Shown here in pieces: positions 1 to 10,042 of a stretch of DNA of 41,881 nucleotides. The position numbers were made by a program, and so were the translations under genes. This DNA is from Vallitalea sp. (lineage in GTDB: Bacteria; Bacillota; Clostridia; Lachnospirales; Vallitaleaceae). Within the stretch, counting starts at the first letter, position 1, and each line of letters opens with the position of its first letter. The stretch covers positions 1 through 41,881 of the forward strand of contig JAOASG010000070.1 of the NCBI GenBank assembly GCA_025210235.1, written 5' to 3'. The notes under the pieces were generated by a model. It did no database searches. It saw nothing but the letters and a program-made list of their open reading frames with translations, and was not told where the DNA came from.

Positions 1-1
1 A

Positions 2-163
2 GTTTCAGAGTATGCAATAGAAGCAGCTAAATGGAATGTAAATAGTAGCATTATAGAAGGTAAATCTGAAACAAGACTTGATCCTAAAGGAAATATAACT
101 AAAGCTGAAGTAGCTACAGTTTTAGAAAGAATACTTAAAAAGGCGGGATTAATTCAAGAATAG
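2..163 (+). CDS. C-terminal end of an S-layer homology (SLH) domain protein (5' truncated)
   Basis: An open frame enters from the left edge and stops at TAG 161-163. The 53 visible residues fit the second half of an SLH repeat: an Ala-Ala-x-Trp segment, then Ile-Ile-x-Gly-Lys, a Leu-Asp-Pro-x-Gly-Asn-Ile-Thr-Lys-Ala-Glu motif and a final helix with VATVLERIL. SLH repeats bind pyruvylated secondary cell-wall polymer and anchor exported proteins at the surface of Gram-positive cells. The repeat lies at the extreme C terminus, which is usual for such anchors. The catalytic or structural part of the protein lies outside the window, so its role is unknown. An intrinsic terminator follows 14 bases after the stop. 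Confidence 0.8.
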   Translation, partial: VSEYAIEAAKWNVNSSIIEGKSETRLDPKGNITKAEVATVLERILKKAGLIQE

Positions 164-176
164 TATAAGATTACTT

Positions 177-209
177 AAAAAGTGCAATCATTAATTGGTT
201 GCACTTTTT
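177..209 (+). terminator. Intrinsic terminator after the SLH-protein gene
   Basis: A perfect 11-bp inverted repeat, AAAAAGTGCAA (177-187) and TTGCACTTTTT (199-209), with an 11-nt loop. The right arm ends in five T, so it can act on the plus strand. It lies immediately after the SLH frame. Confidence 0.75.
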
Positions 210-224
210 GTTATAGGGTATAAT
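195..224 (+). promoter_or_regulatory. Possible sigma-A promoter for the first chemoreceptor gene
   Basis: A TATAAT match at 219-224 has a weak -35 candidate, TTGGTT (195-200), 18 bp upstream. The -35 overlaps the right arm of the upstream terminator. The position suits transcription of the gene starting at 283, but the -35 is poor. Confidence 0.35.
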
Positions 225-282
225 GATTAATATTGTATTACAAAATAAAAGAATTAAATTATGATTGGAGAGAGGTGGGCAA

Positions 283-2325
283 ATGATTTTTAAAAACTTA
301 AAAATAAGACAGAAAATAGTTATAACTATTGTAGTATCCCTATTATTGCAAGCAATAGTATTGACAATGGTAACCTCAAATTTTTCAAAGAATTTGTTGG
401 AGGATGAGATTCTAGCAAGTACAGATACCAATGGGAGAGAGATTACACGAAGCTTGGATTTGGTAATTGAAAATATTATGAGCATCGTAGATTTGGCTAC
501 CAAGTCTACTGTTATACAGGGAGGGATACGGTATTTAGAAGAAGAAAGCATTGAAGGTTTTGTTGATAATGAATCTAGAGCTCATCAACTAGGTAAGCCT
601 ATTCAGGAACTATTTACATATTTTGAACAGATTAAATCCAATAATTCAAACGTGTTCAGTATTGGTATCGGTGACATGCAAGGCAATTATATACGATATC
701 CCAAAAGAGATTTTGAGAATTACGATCCTCGGGAAAGAAGTTGGTATCAAGAAGGAAAAGAAGCGAGTGAAATAATAGTGTCTGAACCTTTCACAGGAAG
801 TACTGGTGAGTTATTAATTACTGTATTGGCCCCAATTAAAGTCAATGAAACTTTTAAAGCTGTATTGGCTATTCATATCAATACAGCAAAACTGGCGACA
901 ATTGCTAACAACCAGATTGGGGAGAATGGCTATACCTTTCTAATTGATCAGAATAGCTATTTCATTTCACATCCTAATTCCGAGTTAATTGGGAATCTCC
1001 TAGATGTTGAAGATATTGTAGATGCAATAGATAAAGGAAAGACAGGGAAACCTATCCATTATGTGTTTGAGGAAACGCATAAAGTAGCCTTAGTAAACAA
1101 GATGACATCTACTGGTTGGTTGTTGATGAGTTCCATTACTTTAGGAGATATTGCTACTAAGACCAATAAAATTATCAAAAATACAGTAATTATCAGTTCC
1201 ATATCGGTGACTATATTTGTAATTATTGGATATCTCATGGCAATAGGAATTTCGAAACCAATTGAAAAAATCAATCGGCTTTTTAGACAGGTTGCACAGG
1301 GTGATTTAAGCTGTGAAGTAGACGTATATGGACGCAAAGATGAGATTGGCGATCTGCACATATCTCTTCAAGAGACCTTAAGAGAATTAAGAACATTATT
1401 TATGAGTATTAAGAAAAGCGGAAAAGAGCTATATGCATCCTCAGAAATTTTGGAAGAGGTTACAGAACAAAGCAAAGATGCGATGGAAGGAATTACATCA
1501 GGTATATATCAGGTAAGTGAAGAGACATATGAACAGACTAAAGAAATGGATCGTATTTTGCGTCTAACATCAGAACTAGACCAGAATTTTGTCAATGTTA
1601 CAACCAATGTTGATCACATATCGAAAAATAGCAATGATATGATTTGCCTTAGTAATGATAGACATATTGCTATTGACGAACTAATTGGTTTGTCACAGAA
1701 AGCGACCAAAAGCGTTAATGCTATCGGCAAGACTATAACAGACGTCAACGATTCAACCACTCAGATCAACATGATTATGACATCTATACAGGGAATTGCT
1801 GATCAGATTAATTTGTTGGCATTGAATGCTAGTATTGAGGCTGCAAGAGCTGGTGAACATGGAAGAGGTTTCGCTGTAGTAGCAGACGAAATTAAAAATT
1901 TGTCAGAACAGACCAAAGAAAGTGCTGTTGAAATTCAAGGTGTATTGGATGAAATCAAACAAAAATCAAAGGAATCAGTTGAAGAATCAGGAAGGGCAAT
2001 GACCATTTTTACTGATCAAGAGAATGCTATTAAAATCACATCTAAACTAAGTGAGAAAGCGAGTATGAAGTTGGCAGAAGTTGAAGCAGATATTGACCAC
2101 ATCCGACAATCAGTACAAGTGGTAAAAAAGAGCAAGGATGAAATTGTTCAATCCGTTGGTGTCATTAGTACAGCTATCCAAGAAATTAACGCTACGACCG
2201 AAGAGGTAAGTGCAAGCACAGAAGAACAGATGAGTAGCCTTGAAGAAGTCAGTGGGACAGCTAAGAATAATCGCCAAGTAGCAGTGGTCATGCAGGAGCA
2301 AGTTAATAAATTCAAGATTAATTAA
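283..2325 (+). CDS. Methyl-accepting chemotaxis protein with double Cache sensor
   Basis: A membrane chemoreceptor that senses an extracellular ligand and controls CheA through CheW. The 680-aa protein has TM1 at about residues 10-31, a periplasmic-side dCache domain (about 40-290) with the family's RERSWYQEG segment, TM2 (about 299-322), HAMP (about 323-375) and a long coiled-coil signalling domain. The tip carries [17 protein letters not shown] near residue 507, the CheA/CheW contact hairpin. The C-terminal helices are rich in Glu/Gln pairs, likely methylation sites. The frame is open from a TTG at 265, but ATG 283 is preferred because GAGAGGTGGG lies just upstream of it. The gene is monocistronic. 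The ligand cannot be read from sequence. Confidence 0.93.
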   Translation: MIFKNLKIRQKIVITIVVSLLLQAIVLTMVTSNFSKNLLEDEILASTDTNGREITRSLDLVIENIMSIVDLATKSTVIQGGIRYLEEESIEGFVDNESRAHQLGKPIQELFTYFEQIKSNNSNVFSIGIGDMQGNYIRYPKRDFENYDPRERSWYQEGKEASEIIVSEPFTGSTGELLITVLAPIKVNETFKAVLAIHINTAKLATIANNQIGENGYTFLIDQNSYFISHPNSELIGNLLDVEDIVDAIDKGKTGKPIHYVFEETHKVALVNKMTSTGWLLMSSITLGDIATKTNKIIKNTVIISSISVTIFVIIGYLMAIGISKPIEKINRLFRQVAQGDLSCEVDVYGRKDEIGDLHISLQETLRELRTLFMSIKKSGKELYASSEILEEVTEQSKDAMEGITSGIYQVSEETYEQTKEMDRILRLTSELDQNFVNVTTNVDHISKNSNDMICLSNDRHIAIDELIGLSQKATKSVNAIGKTITDVNDSTTQINMIMTSIQGIADQINLLALNASIEAARAGEHGRGFAVVADEIKNLSEQTKESAVEIQGVLDEIKQKSKESVEESGRAMTIFTDQENAIKITSKLSEKASMKLAEVEADIDHIRQSVQVVKKSKDEIVQSVGVISTAIQEINATTEEVSASTEEQMSSLEEVSGTAKNNRQVAVVMQEQVNKFKIN

Positions 2326-2363
2326 TAGTAGTAGATCTAATAAGTATATCAAAAGTGAGGTAT

Positions 2364-2392
2364 TTGCATTTAAGCTGAAAATAAGATAAAAT
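2364..2392 (+). promoter_or_regulatory. Weak candidate promoter for the yeh-like operon
   Basis: TTGCAT (2364-2369), 17 bp, then TAAAAT (2387-2392), about 70 bp upstream of the first gene of the operon. The -10 matches 5/6 and the -35 only 3/6. No other better promoter is visible in the 134-bp gap. Confidence 0.3.
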
Positions 2393-2459
2393 TCAATAAG
2401 AAGCCAACTAGAGCCTACTCAATAATATACTTAAAATAGACTAAAAAGGACGGTAGAAA

Positions 2460-5400
2460 ATGAGCATAAAAAACAAACTTAAAAAATACTATTCTAACTA
2501 TGAAAATGAAAAGCAGGATCAAATAGAAGATTATATAGAAAACGGAGGAGATATACTTAACGTTTTTGAAAGCATAGATGAAAAATTATATTTTGACATA
2601 TACACTCACTTATGGTACGAGCCTAAAGATTGCAAAAACATAGAAATGGACATTAGACTTTTCAATGTGCGTTCTCTATTATTGAAGCCAGAAAAAATAT
2701 ATGAGCTCCAGAAAGTTTGGATTGACGCATCTTTTGAAAATGATCAAAGAGTTGTAGCATATTTATATGTTCTTACGAATTTCAGATTTAATATAGCAAA
2801 ATTAATAAGAGGGTATGAAAGCGTATCTGAAAATGGATGTTGGTATATTAAGAACTACGAAAAATACAAAGAACATATTGATAGTCTTTATGAAAATACT
2901 AAAGATAATTTGCTTAAGGCACAGATACAGTTTTGCAGATATGTAAATGAAGGAAGAGAAGAAGCACTTGAATATCTTGTTCAAAACTCACCAAAATATG
3001 CACAGAACATGACGAAGGAAAAAGATGCTTATGCCCTTATAATATACTACCTATATAAAAGTGGAAAAATACAAGAATGTATTCATGTAGATAAAGCTTT
3101 TGTAGTAGCCCATGAAAAGTTATATATACTTTCAAATATAGTAAAAGACGAAGCAAGAGAAGATTTCTATATGGATGAATATAACTATATGAGTTCCAAT
3201 TTTAAAGTATCTGAGACGTGTTTAGGGGAAATATCAACATCAATGATAGTTAGACCTTGTAGTAAAAATGTAAACCTTGAAAAGATAAGGTTTTCAAAAG
3301 ATCAGTACCAAAAACTTATTGAAGCAATATTCTCATTTGATAATACAAATGACATAGCTAATTCTCTTATACTATATTCTGTTCTTATAAAGCAGTCTAA
3401 AGATAATATCAAATATGTTGAAGACTTTGAATCAAAACTAAATAGACTTTTAATAGAAGAAAATGATACAAAAAATAGTGCTCCTATAGTAGAAGACATA
3501 ATAATGGGAAGAAAAGAAAAAGAGCCTAAATTATACCACAAATATTTTGCGAACCAGAAATACTATGATCAGATGGACTTAGCATGTTCCGCTATGTTTG
3601 GAATAAGCGACTTAGCTACAAATTACATATTTTTTAGAGTAATTGATTATAGGTTACTTAAAAAATATATTTATGCAAGAGGAAATGATAAAAATAAGAT
3701 AAAAGATCTGATAGATCAAGGAATAAATGAAGACAGACTTCTTTCTAATATTGAAAAAAGCTATGCTTTCAATGGAGACGTTAAAAGCTCATATTTTGAA
3801 TATCTGGATTTGAATACCTCAAAATACAAGGACAGACTGCAAAATCAACCAGAAGATTCTGTATATGAGACGCTATTTATGAAATACTACTATGAAAAAG
3901 AATCAAAAGACTTAGAAGTTGCTCTTGACGGACTGAAAAACAAATATAAGAGCATTCAAAAGGTATCAAGGGAATACTTCATGGGAAGAACTCAGTACAA
4001 CCAAGAACTTGAAATGCTTTTAAAGGCTAAGCTTCCTAAGGCAAACAAAGAGTTAGTGGAGTACATAGTAGATTACAATAAGTTGCAAATGATGGATATA
4101 GAAAATACGAGCCTAGATAAAATTGTTGAGGAATTCTACAATCCAAAAAAAATGGATAAAATAATTGCAAAACTTGAGATAGAGAGTCTTCCAGAGGTTA
4201 GGTATGAGGGCGTGAAAGAGGTTGCTTCTCAGGAGTTATTAAAATACTACCTAGCTACATTTCTTATTAGTCCTCAAGTAGAGCTTCCTCTTACGGCGAG
4301 TATAATAAAATCAAGACTTAATAAAGAGGATTTAAACGAGTTTGGAAGATACGTGTACAATAAGTGGGTTGGGCTTGGAGCTGTTGCCAAAATGAAGATG
4401 GCTATGGTGTTTGCGGTATACAATTGTGATGAGGCATTTATAGTGGACTTCAAGAAGCAAATAGACGAGTGGACAAGGAATCAAAGAGGTGCCATAGCAT
4501 CAGAAGGAATTAAGGCAATGGCGTTTCATGGAAGCGATTATGCACTTATGCAACTGGATTCCATAAGTAGAAAATACAAAAACAAGTTGGTTAAAAGAAT
4601 TGCTGCTGAGTATTTCCTAATAGCTGCTAAGAATATGGGGCTTTCAAAAGAAGAACTTGCAGACCTAGTTATTCCTAATCTTGACTTTGATAAAAACAAA
4701 CAATTGAAGCTTGATTATGGAAACAGGATATTTACAGCAACTCTTAAAAAAGACCTTACTTTGCAACTATCAAATCCAGATGGAAAGATAATAAAGACTC
4801 TTCCTAAGCCTGCAAAATCAGATGATGAAGAGATTGCGAAAGCTTCCAAAAAGTATCTTACAGCAGTTAAAAAGCAGCTAAAGACAATAGTTTCATCTCA
4901 AAAAGCGAGACTTGAACGAGGTATATTTATTGAGAGAAGATGGGACATGGAGACATTTAATAAGGTATTCGTAGAAAATCCTATAATGAATACGTTTGCT
5001 GTGAATTTGATTTGGGGAAAATACGATTCCAATAATAAGCTTGTAAAATCCTTTAGGTACATGGATGATGGAACATTTGCGGATGCAGACTATGAAGAAA
5101 TAGAACTTCAACAAGGAGAAGAGTTTGGACTTGTACATCCTATTGATCTAAGTAAAGAAGAAATTGAATTGTGGAAAGAAAATCTAGAAGATAATGAGAT
5201 AACTCAGCCTATAGAGCAACTTGAAATAGAGATTGTTGAAATAGAAGAAGAAAAAATGAATAATACCATATACGACGAGTTTAATGGAATTAAAATGCCA
5301 GCAATAAGCCTTGTTTCAAAACTAGAAAAGCAAGAATGGTATAAAACTTCTATAGTAGACGGAGGAGGATATGATGGGCTATATTTAGAATTTGAGGAAC

Positions 5401-5621
5401 TTGAATACGGAGCTCAGATAGACGCAGAATATCTGTATATTGGAATGGGAGACGAAAGTATTACTGTTAAGAATCTCAGATTCTATAAAAGGGGAGTTAT
5501 AAATAGAGGAAGCTATATATACGATGACATAAATCCTTCAAACGTTGCAAAACTTTGCGAGGTTGAACCTAAGTTTCTAAATGCTGTTATATCACAGCTT
5601 AGAGCAATATGCATAAAATAA
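2460..5621 (+). CDS. DUF4132 (YehI/MolR-like) large protein, first gene of MoxR/vWA operon
   Basis: A 1053-aa soluble protein with no signal peptide or membrane segments. Residues 1-740 are mostly alpha-helical and Glu/Lys/Tyr-rich and may form helical repeats. About 740-922 fits DUF4132: a conserved RRWDME segment, an N-L-I-W-G-K-Y strand, FRYMDDGTFAD, an EEFGLVHPIDLS box and a closing LEDNEITQPIEQLE. This order is typical of E. coli YehI. The last 130 residues continue the YehI-like tail. The biochemical role of DUF4132 is not established; the old molybdate-regulator name MolR is weakly supported. Its place ahead of a MoxR ATPase, DUF5682, vWA and SWIM genes matches the E. coli yeh cluster and implies a shared complex. 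RBS AAGGACGG precedes the ATG. Confidence 0.82.
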   Translation: MSIKNKLKKYYSNYENEKQDQIEDYIENGGDILNVFESIDEKLYFDIYTHLWYEPKDCKNIEMDIRLFNVRSLLLKPEKIYELQKVWIDASFENDQRVVAYLYVLTNFRFNIAKLIRGYESVSENGCWYIKNYEKYKEHIDSLYENTKDNLLKAQIQFCRYVNEGREEALEYLVQNSPKYAQNMTKEKDAYALIIYYLYKSGKIQECIHVDKAFVVAHEKLYILSNIVKDEAREDFYMDEYNYMSSNFKVSETCLGEISTSMIVRPCSKNVNLEKIRFSKDQYQKLIEAIFSFDNTNDIANSLILYSVLIKQSKDNIKYVEDFESKLNRLLIEENDTKNSAPIVEDIIMGRKEKEPKLYHKYFANQKYYDQMDLACSAMFGISDLATNYIFFRVIDYRLLKKYIYARGNDKNKIKDLIDQGINEDRLLSNIEKSYAFNGDVKSSYFEYLDLNTSKYKDRLQNQPEDSVYETLFMKYYYEKESKDLEVALDGLKNKYKSIQKVSREYFMGRTQYNQELEMLLKAKLPKANKELVEYIVDYNKLQMMDIENTSLDKIVEEFYNPKKMDKIIAKLEIESLPEVRYEGVKEVASQELLKYYLATFLISPQVELPLTASIIKSRLNKEDLNEFGRYVYNKWVGLGAVAKMKMAMVFAVYNCDEAFIVDFKKQIDEWTRNQRGAIASEGIKAMAFHGSDYALMQLDSISRKYKNKLVKRIAAEYFLIAAKNMGLSKEELADLVIPNLDFDKNKQLKLDYGNRIFTATLKKDLTLQLSNPDGKIIKTLPKPAKSDDEEIAKASKKYLTAVKKQLKTIVSSQKARLERGIFIERRWDMETFNKVFVENPIMNTFAVNLIWGKYDSNNKLVKSFRYMDDGTFADADYEEIELQQGEEFGLVHPIDLSKEEIELWKENLEDNEITQPIEQLEIEIVEIEEEKMNNTIYDEFNGIKMPAISLVSKLEKQEWYKTSIVDGGGYDGLYLEFEELEYGAQIDAEYLYIGMGDESITVKNLRFYKRGVINRGSYIYDDINPSNVAKLCEVEPKFLNAVISQLRAICIK

Positions 5622-5641
5622 ATTACGAAAAGGTGTATAAA

Positions 5642-6709
5642 ATGGAAATTCAAAAACTTCCTGTGGAAAGAATTTATGAAGACGAGATAAAAAAACTTAT
5701 AGAAAATGAAACAGAAATATGTCCTTTAGGCTGGCAGATGTCTCCGAAATCGGTTAGAAAGTTTATACTTGGAGATGATGAATTAGAAATAAGCAAGAAG
5801 ATATATGGAAACGATAAGGTTGTAGAACGTTCTATAGTTACACTCGCTACGAACAGGGGACTTCTTTTAATTGGAGTTCCAGGAACTGCAAAGACCATGC
5901 TTAGCGAACTATTAAGTGTGGCAATATGTAATAATTCGCTTAACACTATACAGGGAAATGCAGGAACAAGTGAAGCTGATCTTAAATATTCGTGGAACTA
6001 TGCACTTTTGATTGCTAATGGTCCAAGCGAAAAGTCACTTATCAAGTCTCCTGTGATGAAGTCCATGATGGATGGGACTCTTGTGAGATTCGAGGAAATA
6101 ACGAGAACTCCTCAGGAAGTGCAGGATATGTTGATTTCCATAATGAGCGATAAGGTTATGATGATACCTGAACTTTGCGAAAACAACTATGTTTTCGCAA
6201 AAGAGGGATTTAATATAATTGCTACTGCAAATACCCTTGATAAGGGAGTAAACGAAATGAGCAGTGCGCTAAAGAGAAGATTTAATATTGAAGTTGTAAA
6301 TCCTGTGAACAATATAAAGATTGAAAAAGAAATTGTTAAAAACCAAGTAAAAAAGGTTGAAGATGATATAGTTATAGATGAAGATGTAATAGATATGCTA
6401 ACTACTGTTTTCGTTGAGATGAGAAATGGACAGTCGGTCGATGGTAAGAAGATTGAAAAGCCTACTAAGAATCTTTCAACGGCGGAACTTGTAAATGTCT
6501 ATCACGAATGTGCAGTGTATGCAAAATTTTTCAATGACAGCATTATGAACATTAAAAGTGTGTCACAAAATTTAATAAATAGCTTTGACTTTGAAGACGA
6601 TGCGGATGTAAGTGCACTTAGATATTATTTTGAAAAGGTGGTAAAGGAAAGGGCTAAAAATAGCGAAATCTACAGTGAATTATATAAATCAAGAGTTAAA
6701 ATAAGATGA
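5642..6709 (+). CDS. MoxR-family AAA+ ATPase (YehL-like)
   Basis: A 355-aa AAA+ ATPase of the MoxR group, which pairs with vWA proteins and is thought to remodel or load metal cofactors into partners. Visible motifs are Walker A GVPGTAKT (about residue 79), Walker B RFEEITRTP, a sensor-1 IIATANTLD segment and an arginine-finger-like LKRRFN. An earlier in-frame ATG at 5609 lies inside the preceding gene. ATG 5642 is preferred because AAAGGTG sits 7 nt ahead of it, and this leaves a 20-nt gap after the DUF4132 stop. Its stop overlaps the DUF5682 start in ATGA, so translation is probably coupled. It is likely the energy-providing subunit of the operon's complex, which is an inference from context. 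Confidence 0.9.
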   Translation: MEIQKLPVERIYEDEIKKLIENETEICPLGWQMSPKSVRKFILGDDELEISKKIYGNDKVVERSIVTLATNRGLLLIGVPGTAKTMLSELLSVAICNNSLNTIQGNAGTSEADLKYSWNYALLIANGPSEKSLIKSPVMKSMMDGTLVRFEEITRTPQEVQDMLISIMSDKVMMIPELCENNYVFAKEGFNIIATANTLDKGVNEMSSALKRRFNIEVVNPVNNIKIEKEIVKNQVKKVEDDIVIDEDVIDMLTTVFVEMRNGQSVDGKKIEKPTKNLSTAELVNVYHECAVYAKFFNDSIMNIKSVSQNLINSFDFEDDADVSALRYYFEKVVKERAKNSEIYSELYKSRVKIR

Positions 6710-8958
6710 AAATAGACCTAAATAAATTTAAAAATGAAGAGATATTTTTCTTTCCAGTAAGGCATCATAGTCTTGTTAGCTCCAAGTTTGTAAAAATCGC
6801 AATAGAAAAGTTTAAACCTGATGTAATACTGATAGAGGGACCCAGCGATGGAGATCATCTAATAGAAAACATCGCTAAGTCTAAGATGCCTGTTTCTATA
6901 TACGGAAATATAGACAACAAGGAAATAAAGGTAGGAGTGAATTTTCCATTTTTTAATACTTCACCTGAGTACGTAGCTATAGAGCTTGGATTTAGAAAGA
7001 AGATAGAAACTAAGTTTATAGACCTTCCGGTATATGATATTGACGTTGTAAGAAATCATAAAATAGATTTTGAGTATTCTAACTATATTTCTGAGTTGGT
7101 AAGAAAAAGTGGACTTGAAAGTTTTGATGAGTATTATGAAAAATACTTCGAGATAGGACTCAGTGGAAAGAGGATTGAAGACTACATGACACAGATGCTT
7201 ACATATTGTAGTGTGACAAGGAAACTGAGTCCTTCAAATCCTTATAATGACCTTAGGGAATTGTATATGGCGAAGAAAATAAATGAATATAAAAAGAAAA
7301 GAACACTTGTTATAACAGGAGGTTTTCATAGCGTCGTTCTTCCCAAATTAATCAAGAATGAAATAGTATTAGATGACAAAAGGAGAAAAGTGCTTACTAA
7401 GGATAACAAGAATTATCTAATACCATATAACGTTCAGAACATATCTAGTCTTAATGGATACGGTGCAGGAATATACTATCCATACTATTATAAGATACTT
7501 TTGAAAAATGGGCTAAATCCCAGGGACACTTTTGTCGAACTTCTTACAAAATACGGAAAGAAGGCAAAAAAACAAGTGCCTATATCTAAAATAATAAGTG
7601 CAATAGATTTGGCATATGGACTTGCATCACTTAGGGAAAAGAAGCTTCCCGGAGTATATGAGCTTTTTGATAGTGCTATAAGTGTGTTTACAGAATTTAA
7701 TCAGTACATTGATACTAATAGAATACTTAGAGAGTTTAAGACGTATCTAATAGGAGATGAATACGGGCGAGTTTATGATATATCAAATCTTCCACCTATA
7801 GTGGAAGATTTTCAAAATCAACTTGTTAGAAATAAGTTCACCAAGCCAAATAGCATTTATACACTGAATGTATTGAATAACAGAAGTGCATATAAGAGAA
7901 GTGTGTTTTTAAACAAGCTATCATATCTTGAGATAGAATTTGCCCAAAAGGTCAAGGGAATAGACCTATTTAATATAAATATAGACGAATACATGATACA
8001 GATATACAAGATGGCGAGTAAGGAAAAAGTGATGCCTTCTGTTATAGAAGTAGCATTTTTAGGTGAAAGCATAGATATGGCAGTAAAATCAAAGCTACAA
8101 CTGAAAATAAAGGAGTCACATACAATTTCAAAGGCTGTATCGTGCCTTAAGGATTGTGTGGTACTTCAAGTGGAAAGTATGACAGAGAAAATCATTAATA
8201 CAATAAAGTCTATTATGATGAAAGAAAATAACATATTCGAAATTACAGCAGCATTTAATGAAATAACGAAGACCGCGTATTATTACGAGACATTTGGAAA
8301 TAAATATGATAATAAACTTGATGATTTGGTTAATGAGATATATACAAAACTTATGATTTCCTTCCAGACTCTCGAAGAACTTAGGCTTGAAGACGAGGCT
8401 AAGCTTTCTGATTCTATAAATGACATATACTCATTCATAAATAGATCTAAAAATGAAAACATCGATAGACAATTGTTTGTAGAGACGCTTAAACTACTTT
8501 TATATAAAAGATGGACTACATCCCTAAAGGGAATAAGCCTTTCAATACTATATATAATGGGACTTTTAAGCGAACAAGAGATGATAGTGACAATAGAAAA
8601 CAACTTTGTATTAAGTGAAACGCAGTTAAAGGGAACAACATTTTTTCTTTCATATTTGCTATTGAATAACTATCAGATATTACTTAGCAACAACAGGTTC
8701 CTTACTATATTGAACAAATTTGTTCAAGATCTTTGCACTAAAGACTTCTTCAAAATGCTTCCGAACTTTAGAAAGATATTTACCAAGCTAAGACCCATGG
8801 AAACTATAAGACTAAGCAAGGATATAGCAAAGATAAATGATACATCGGGGAATCCCCTTGTTAAGTTTGATATAAGTGAAAAAGATTTTATAAGAAACAG
8901 GGACATAGAGATTCTTTCTCTGGAGAGATTGAAACAGCGAGGTATTTATTATGAATAA
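6706..8958 (+). CDS. DUF5682 family protein (YehM-like)
   Basis: A 750-aa cytoplasmic protein, close in length to E. coli YehM. The N terminus carries the family's FFPVRHHSLVSSKFV motif (about residues 16-30), a V-I-L-I-E-G-P-S-D-G-D motif near residue 40, and VITGGFHSVVLP near residue 204. Spaced conserved His, Glu and Gly-x-x-His motifs are reminiscent of the EreA/ChaN/TraB-TIKI fold; that link is my inference and would need structure prediction. The C-terminal half is helical. It starts in a 4-nt ATGA overlap with the MoxR gene and overlaps the vWA gene by 8 nt. No catalytic activity is known for this family. Confidence 0.85.
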   Translation: MKIDLNKFKNEEIFFFPVRHHSLVSSKFVKIAIEKFKPDVILIEGPSDGDHLIENIAKSKMPVSIYGNIDNKEIKVGVNFPFFNTSPEYVAIELGFRKKIETKFIDLPVYDIDVVRNHKIDFEYSNYISELVRKSGLESFDEYYEKYFEIGLSGKRIEDYMTQMLTYCSVTRKLSPSNPYNDLRELYMAKKINEYKKKRTLVITGGFHSVVLPKLIKNEIVLDDKRRKVLTKDNKNYLIPYNVQNISSLNGYGAGIYYPYYYKILLKNGLNPRDTFVELLTKYGKKAKKQVPISKIISAIDLAYGLASLREKKLPGVYELFDSAISVFTEFNQYIDTNRILREFKTYLIGDEYGRVYDISNLPPIVEDFQNQLVRNKFTKPNSIYTLNVLNNRSAYKRSVFLNKLSYLEIEFAQKVKGIDLFNINIDEYMIQIYKMASKEKVMPSVIEVAFLGESIDMAVKSKLQLKIKESHTISKAVSCLKDCVVLQVESMTEKIINTIKSIMMKENNIFEITAAFNEITKTAYYYETFGNKYDNKLDDLVNEIYTKLMISFQTLEELRLEDEAKLSDSINDIYSFINRSKNENIDRQLFVETLKLLLYKRWTTSLKGISLSILYIMGLLSEQEMIVTIENNFVLSETQLKGTTFFLSYLLLNNYQILLSNNRFLTILNKFVQDLCTKDFFKMLPNFRKIFTKLRPMETIRLSKDIAKINDTSGNPLVKFDISEKDFIRNRDIEILSLERLKQRGIYYE

Positions 8959-10042
8959 TCTAGAAAAATGGAGATTAATACTAGGGAAATTCTCGAAACA
9001 AAATTTGAATATGGATTTGTCTGAAGACAACCTTGCAGTTGAAATGCTTCTAGATAGCGTATACGATAGCGAATATTCCAATGGAAAAGGGATGTATGGA
9101 AGTGAATCTAGTGGTGTAATTGTCATCAAAAATCTCCAAAATGTGCAAAGAATTCTTGACCAGGATATAGTTAATAAGATCGCGACTGATGCATTTGAGA
9201 CATACGGGATGTACGAGGTAATTGCAGATGATAACTACCTGAAAAATGCAAAGGCTGACATGGATCTTCTTCAAAACCTGATAATGTATAAGGACTATAC
9301 CAAAGAAGAAGATAGAAGTAAGATAAAGTATAAGATAAGGCAAATTGCTAACGAGATTAAAAAAGAACTTATGATGGAAATTGATTTGTCTAAGGTAGGA
9401 ACTATAAACAAGGCGAGCTCATCAAAATACAACAGATCAAAAGTTATTGATGTAAAAAAGACTATAGAAAAGAATATTAAAAACTATAACAAAGAGGAAG
9501 AAAAGCTATATGCAAAAGATATATACTTCTATCCAAACAAGGCGAAGAATAAACCAGCTGACATAGTTCTTGTTGTTGACTGTAGTGGAAGCATGGTAAA
9601 GTCATTGATCTATGTAGCAATTGTATCGTCTATATTTTATAACATAAGTGATATAGACATAAATATAGTATTGTTTGATACGAGGATAGTTAATCTATCG
9701 GAGATTAAGGATGATCCAATAAATATACTACTTGATGTACAACTTGGTGGAGGAACTGACGTAGCTAGTGCATTAGCATATTCAAGGAATCTTATAAAAA
9801 GACCCGATAAAACCCTTTTTATGATAATAACTGATTTATTTTCAGAGGAGACTTCAATGTTAAAAGAGTTTCAGGAAGTTAAAAATACAGGTTCAAGGAC
9901 TTTGGTATTTACGGGAATAGGGGAGGATTCCAACTCTTACTATAATTCAAACTTTGCAAAGAGGCTTGAAAAGATAGGAATACCCGTTGAAGGAGTTACA
10001 GTGAAGGGGTTAGCAAACTACATAAAAGGTGCTGTAAAATGA
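8951..10042 (+). CDS. von Willebrand factor A domain protein (YehP-like)
   Basis: A 363-aa soluble protein. The first 190 residues are a helical, charged region of unknown fold. A vWA domain follows from about residue 200. It has an intact MIDAS metal site: DCSGSM (the D-x-S-x-S loop, about residue 211), the threonine in LGGGTDVASAL, and an aspartate in ITDLFSEE. MIDAS-containing vWA proteins act as metal-dependent adaptors for MoxR ATPases, as in the BchI/BchD and NorQ/NorD pairs, so this is probably the partner of the upstream ATPase. The gene overlaps the DUF5682 gene by 8 nt and the next gene by ATGA, with GCGAGG as RBS. The target protein is unknown. Confidence 0.9.
   Translation: MNNLEKWRLILGKFSKQNLNMDLSEDNLAVEMLLDSVYDSEYSNGKGMYGSESSGVIVIKNLQNVQRILDQDIVNKIATDAFETYGMYEVIADDNYLKNAKADMDLLQNLIMYKDYTKEEDRSKIKYKIRQIANEIKKELMMEIDLSKVGTINKASSSKYNRSKVIDVKKTIEKNIKNYNKEEEKLYAKDIYFYPNKAKNKPADIVLVVDCSGSMVKSLIYVAIVSSIFYNISDIDINIVLFDTRIVNLSEIKDDPINILLDVQLGGGTDVASALAYSRNLIKRPDKTLFMIITDLFSEETSMLKEFQEVKNTGSRTLVFTGIGEDSNSYYNSNFAKRLEKIGIPVEGVTVKGLANYIKGAVK

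Noticed and set aside
265..282. TTG start for the first chemoreceptor
   Set aside because: The TTG has no RBS, and the GAGAGGTGGG signal lies between it and ATG 283, so it serves the latter.
171..551. Long minus-strand open frame
   Set aside because: It overlaps the N-terminal coding part of the chemoreceptor and the terminator, has no RBS and gives a low-complexity peptide.
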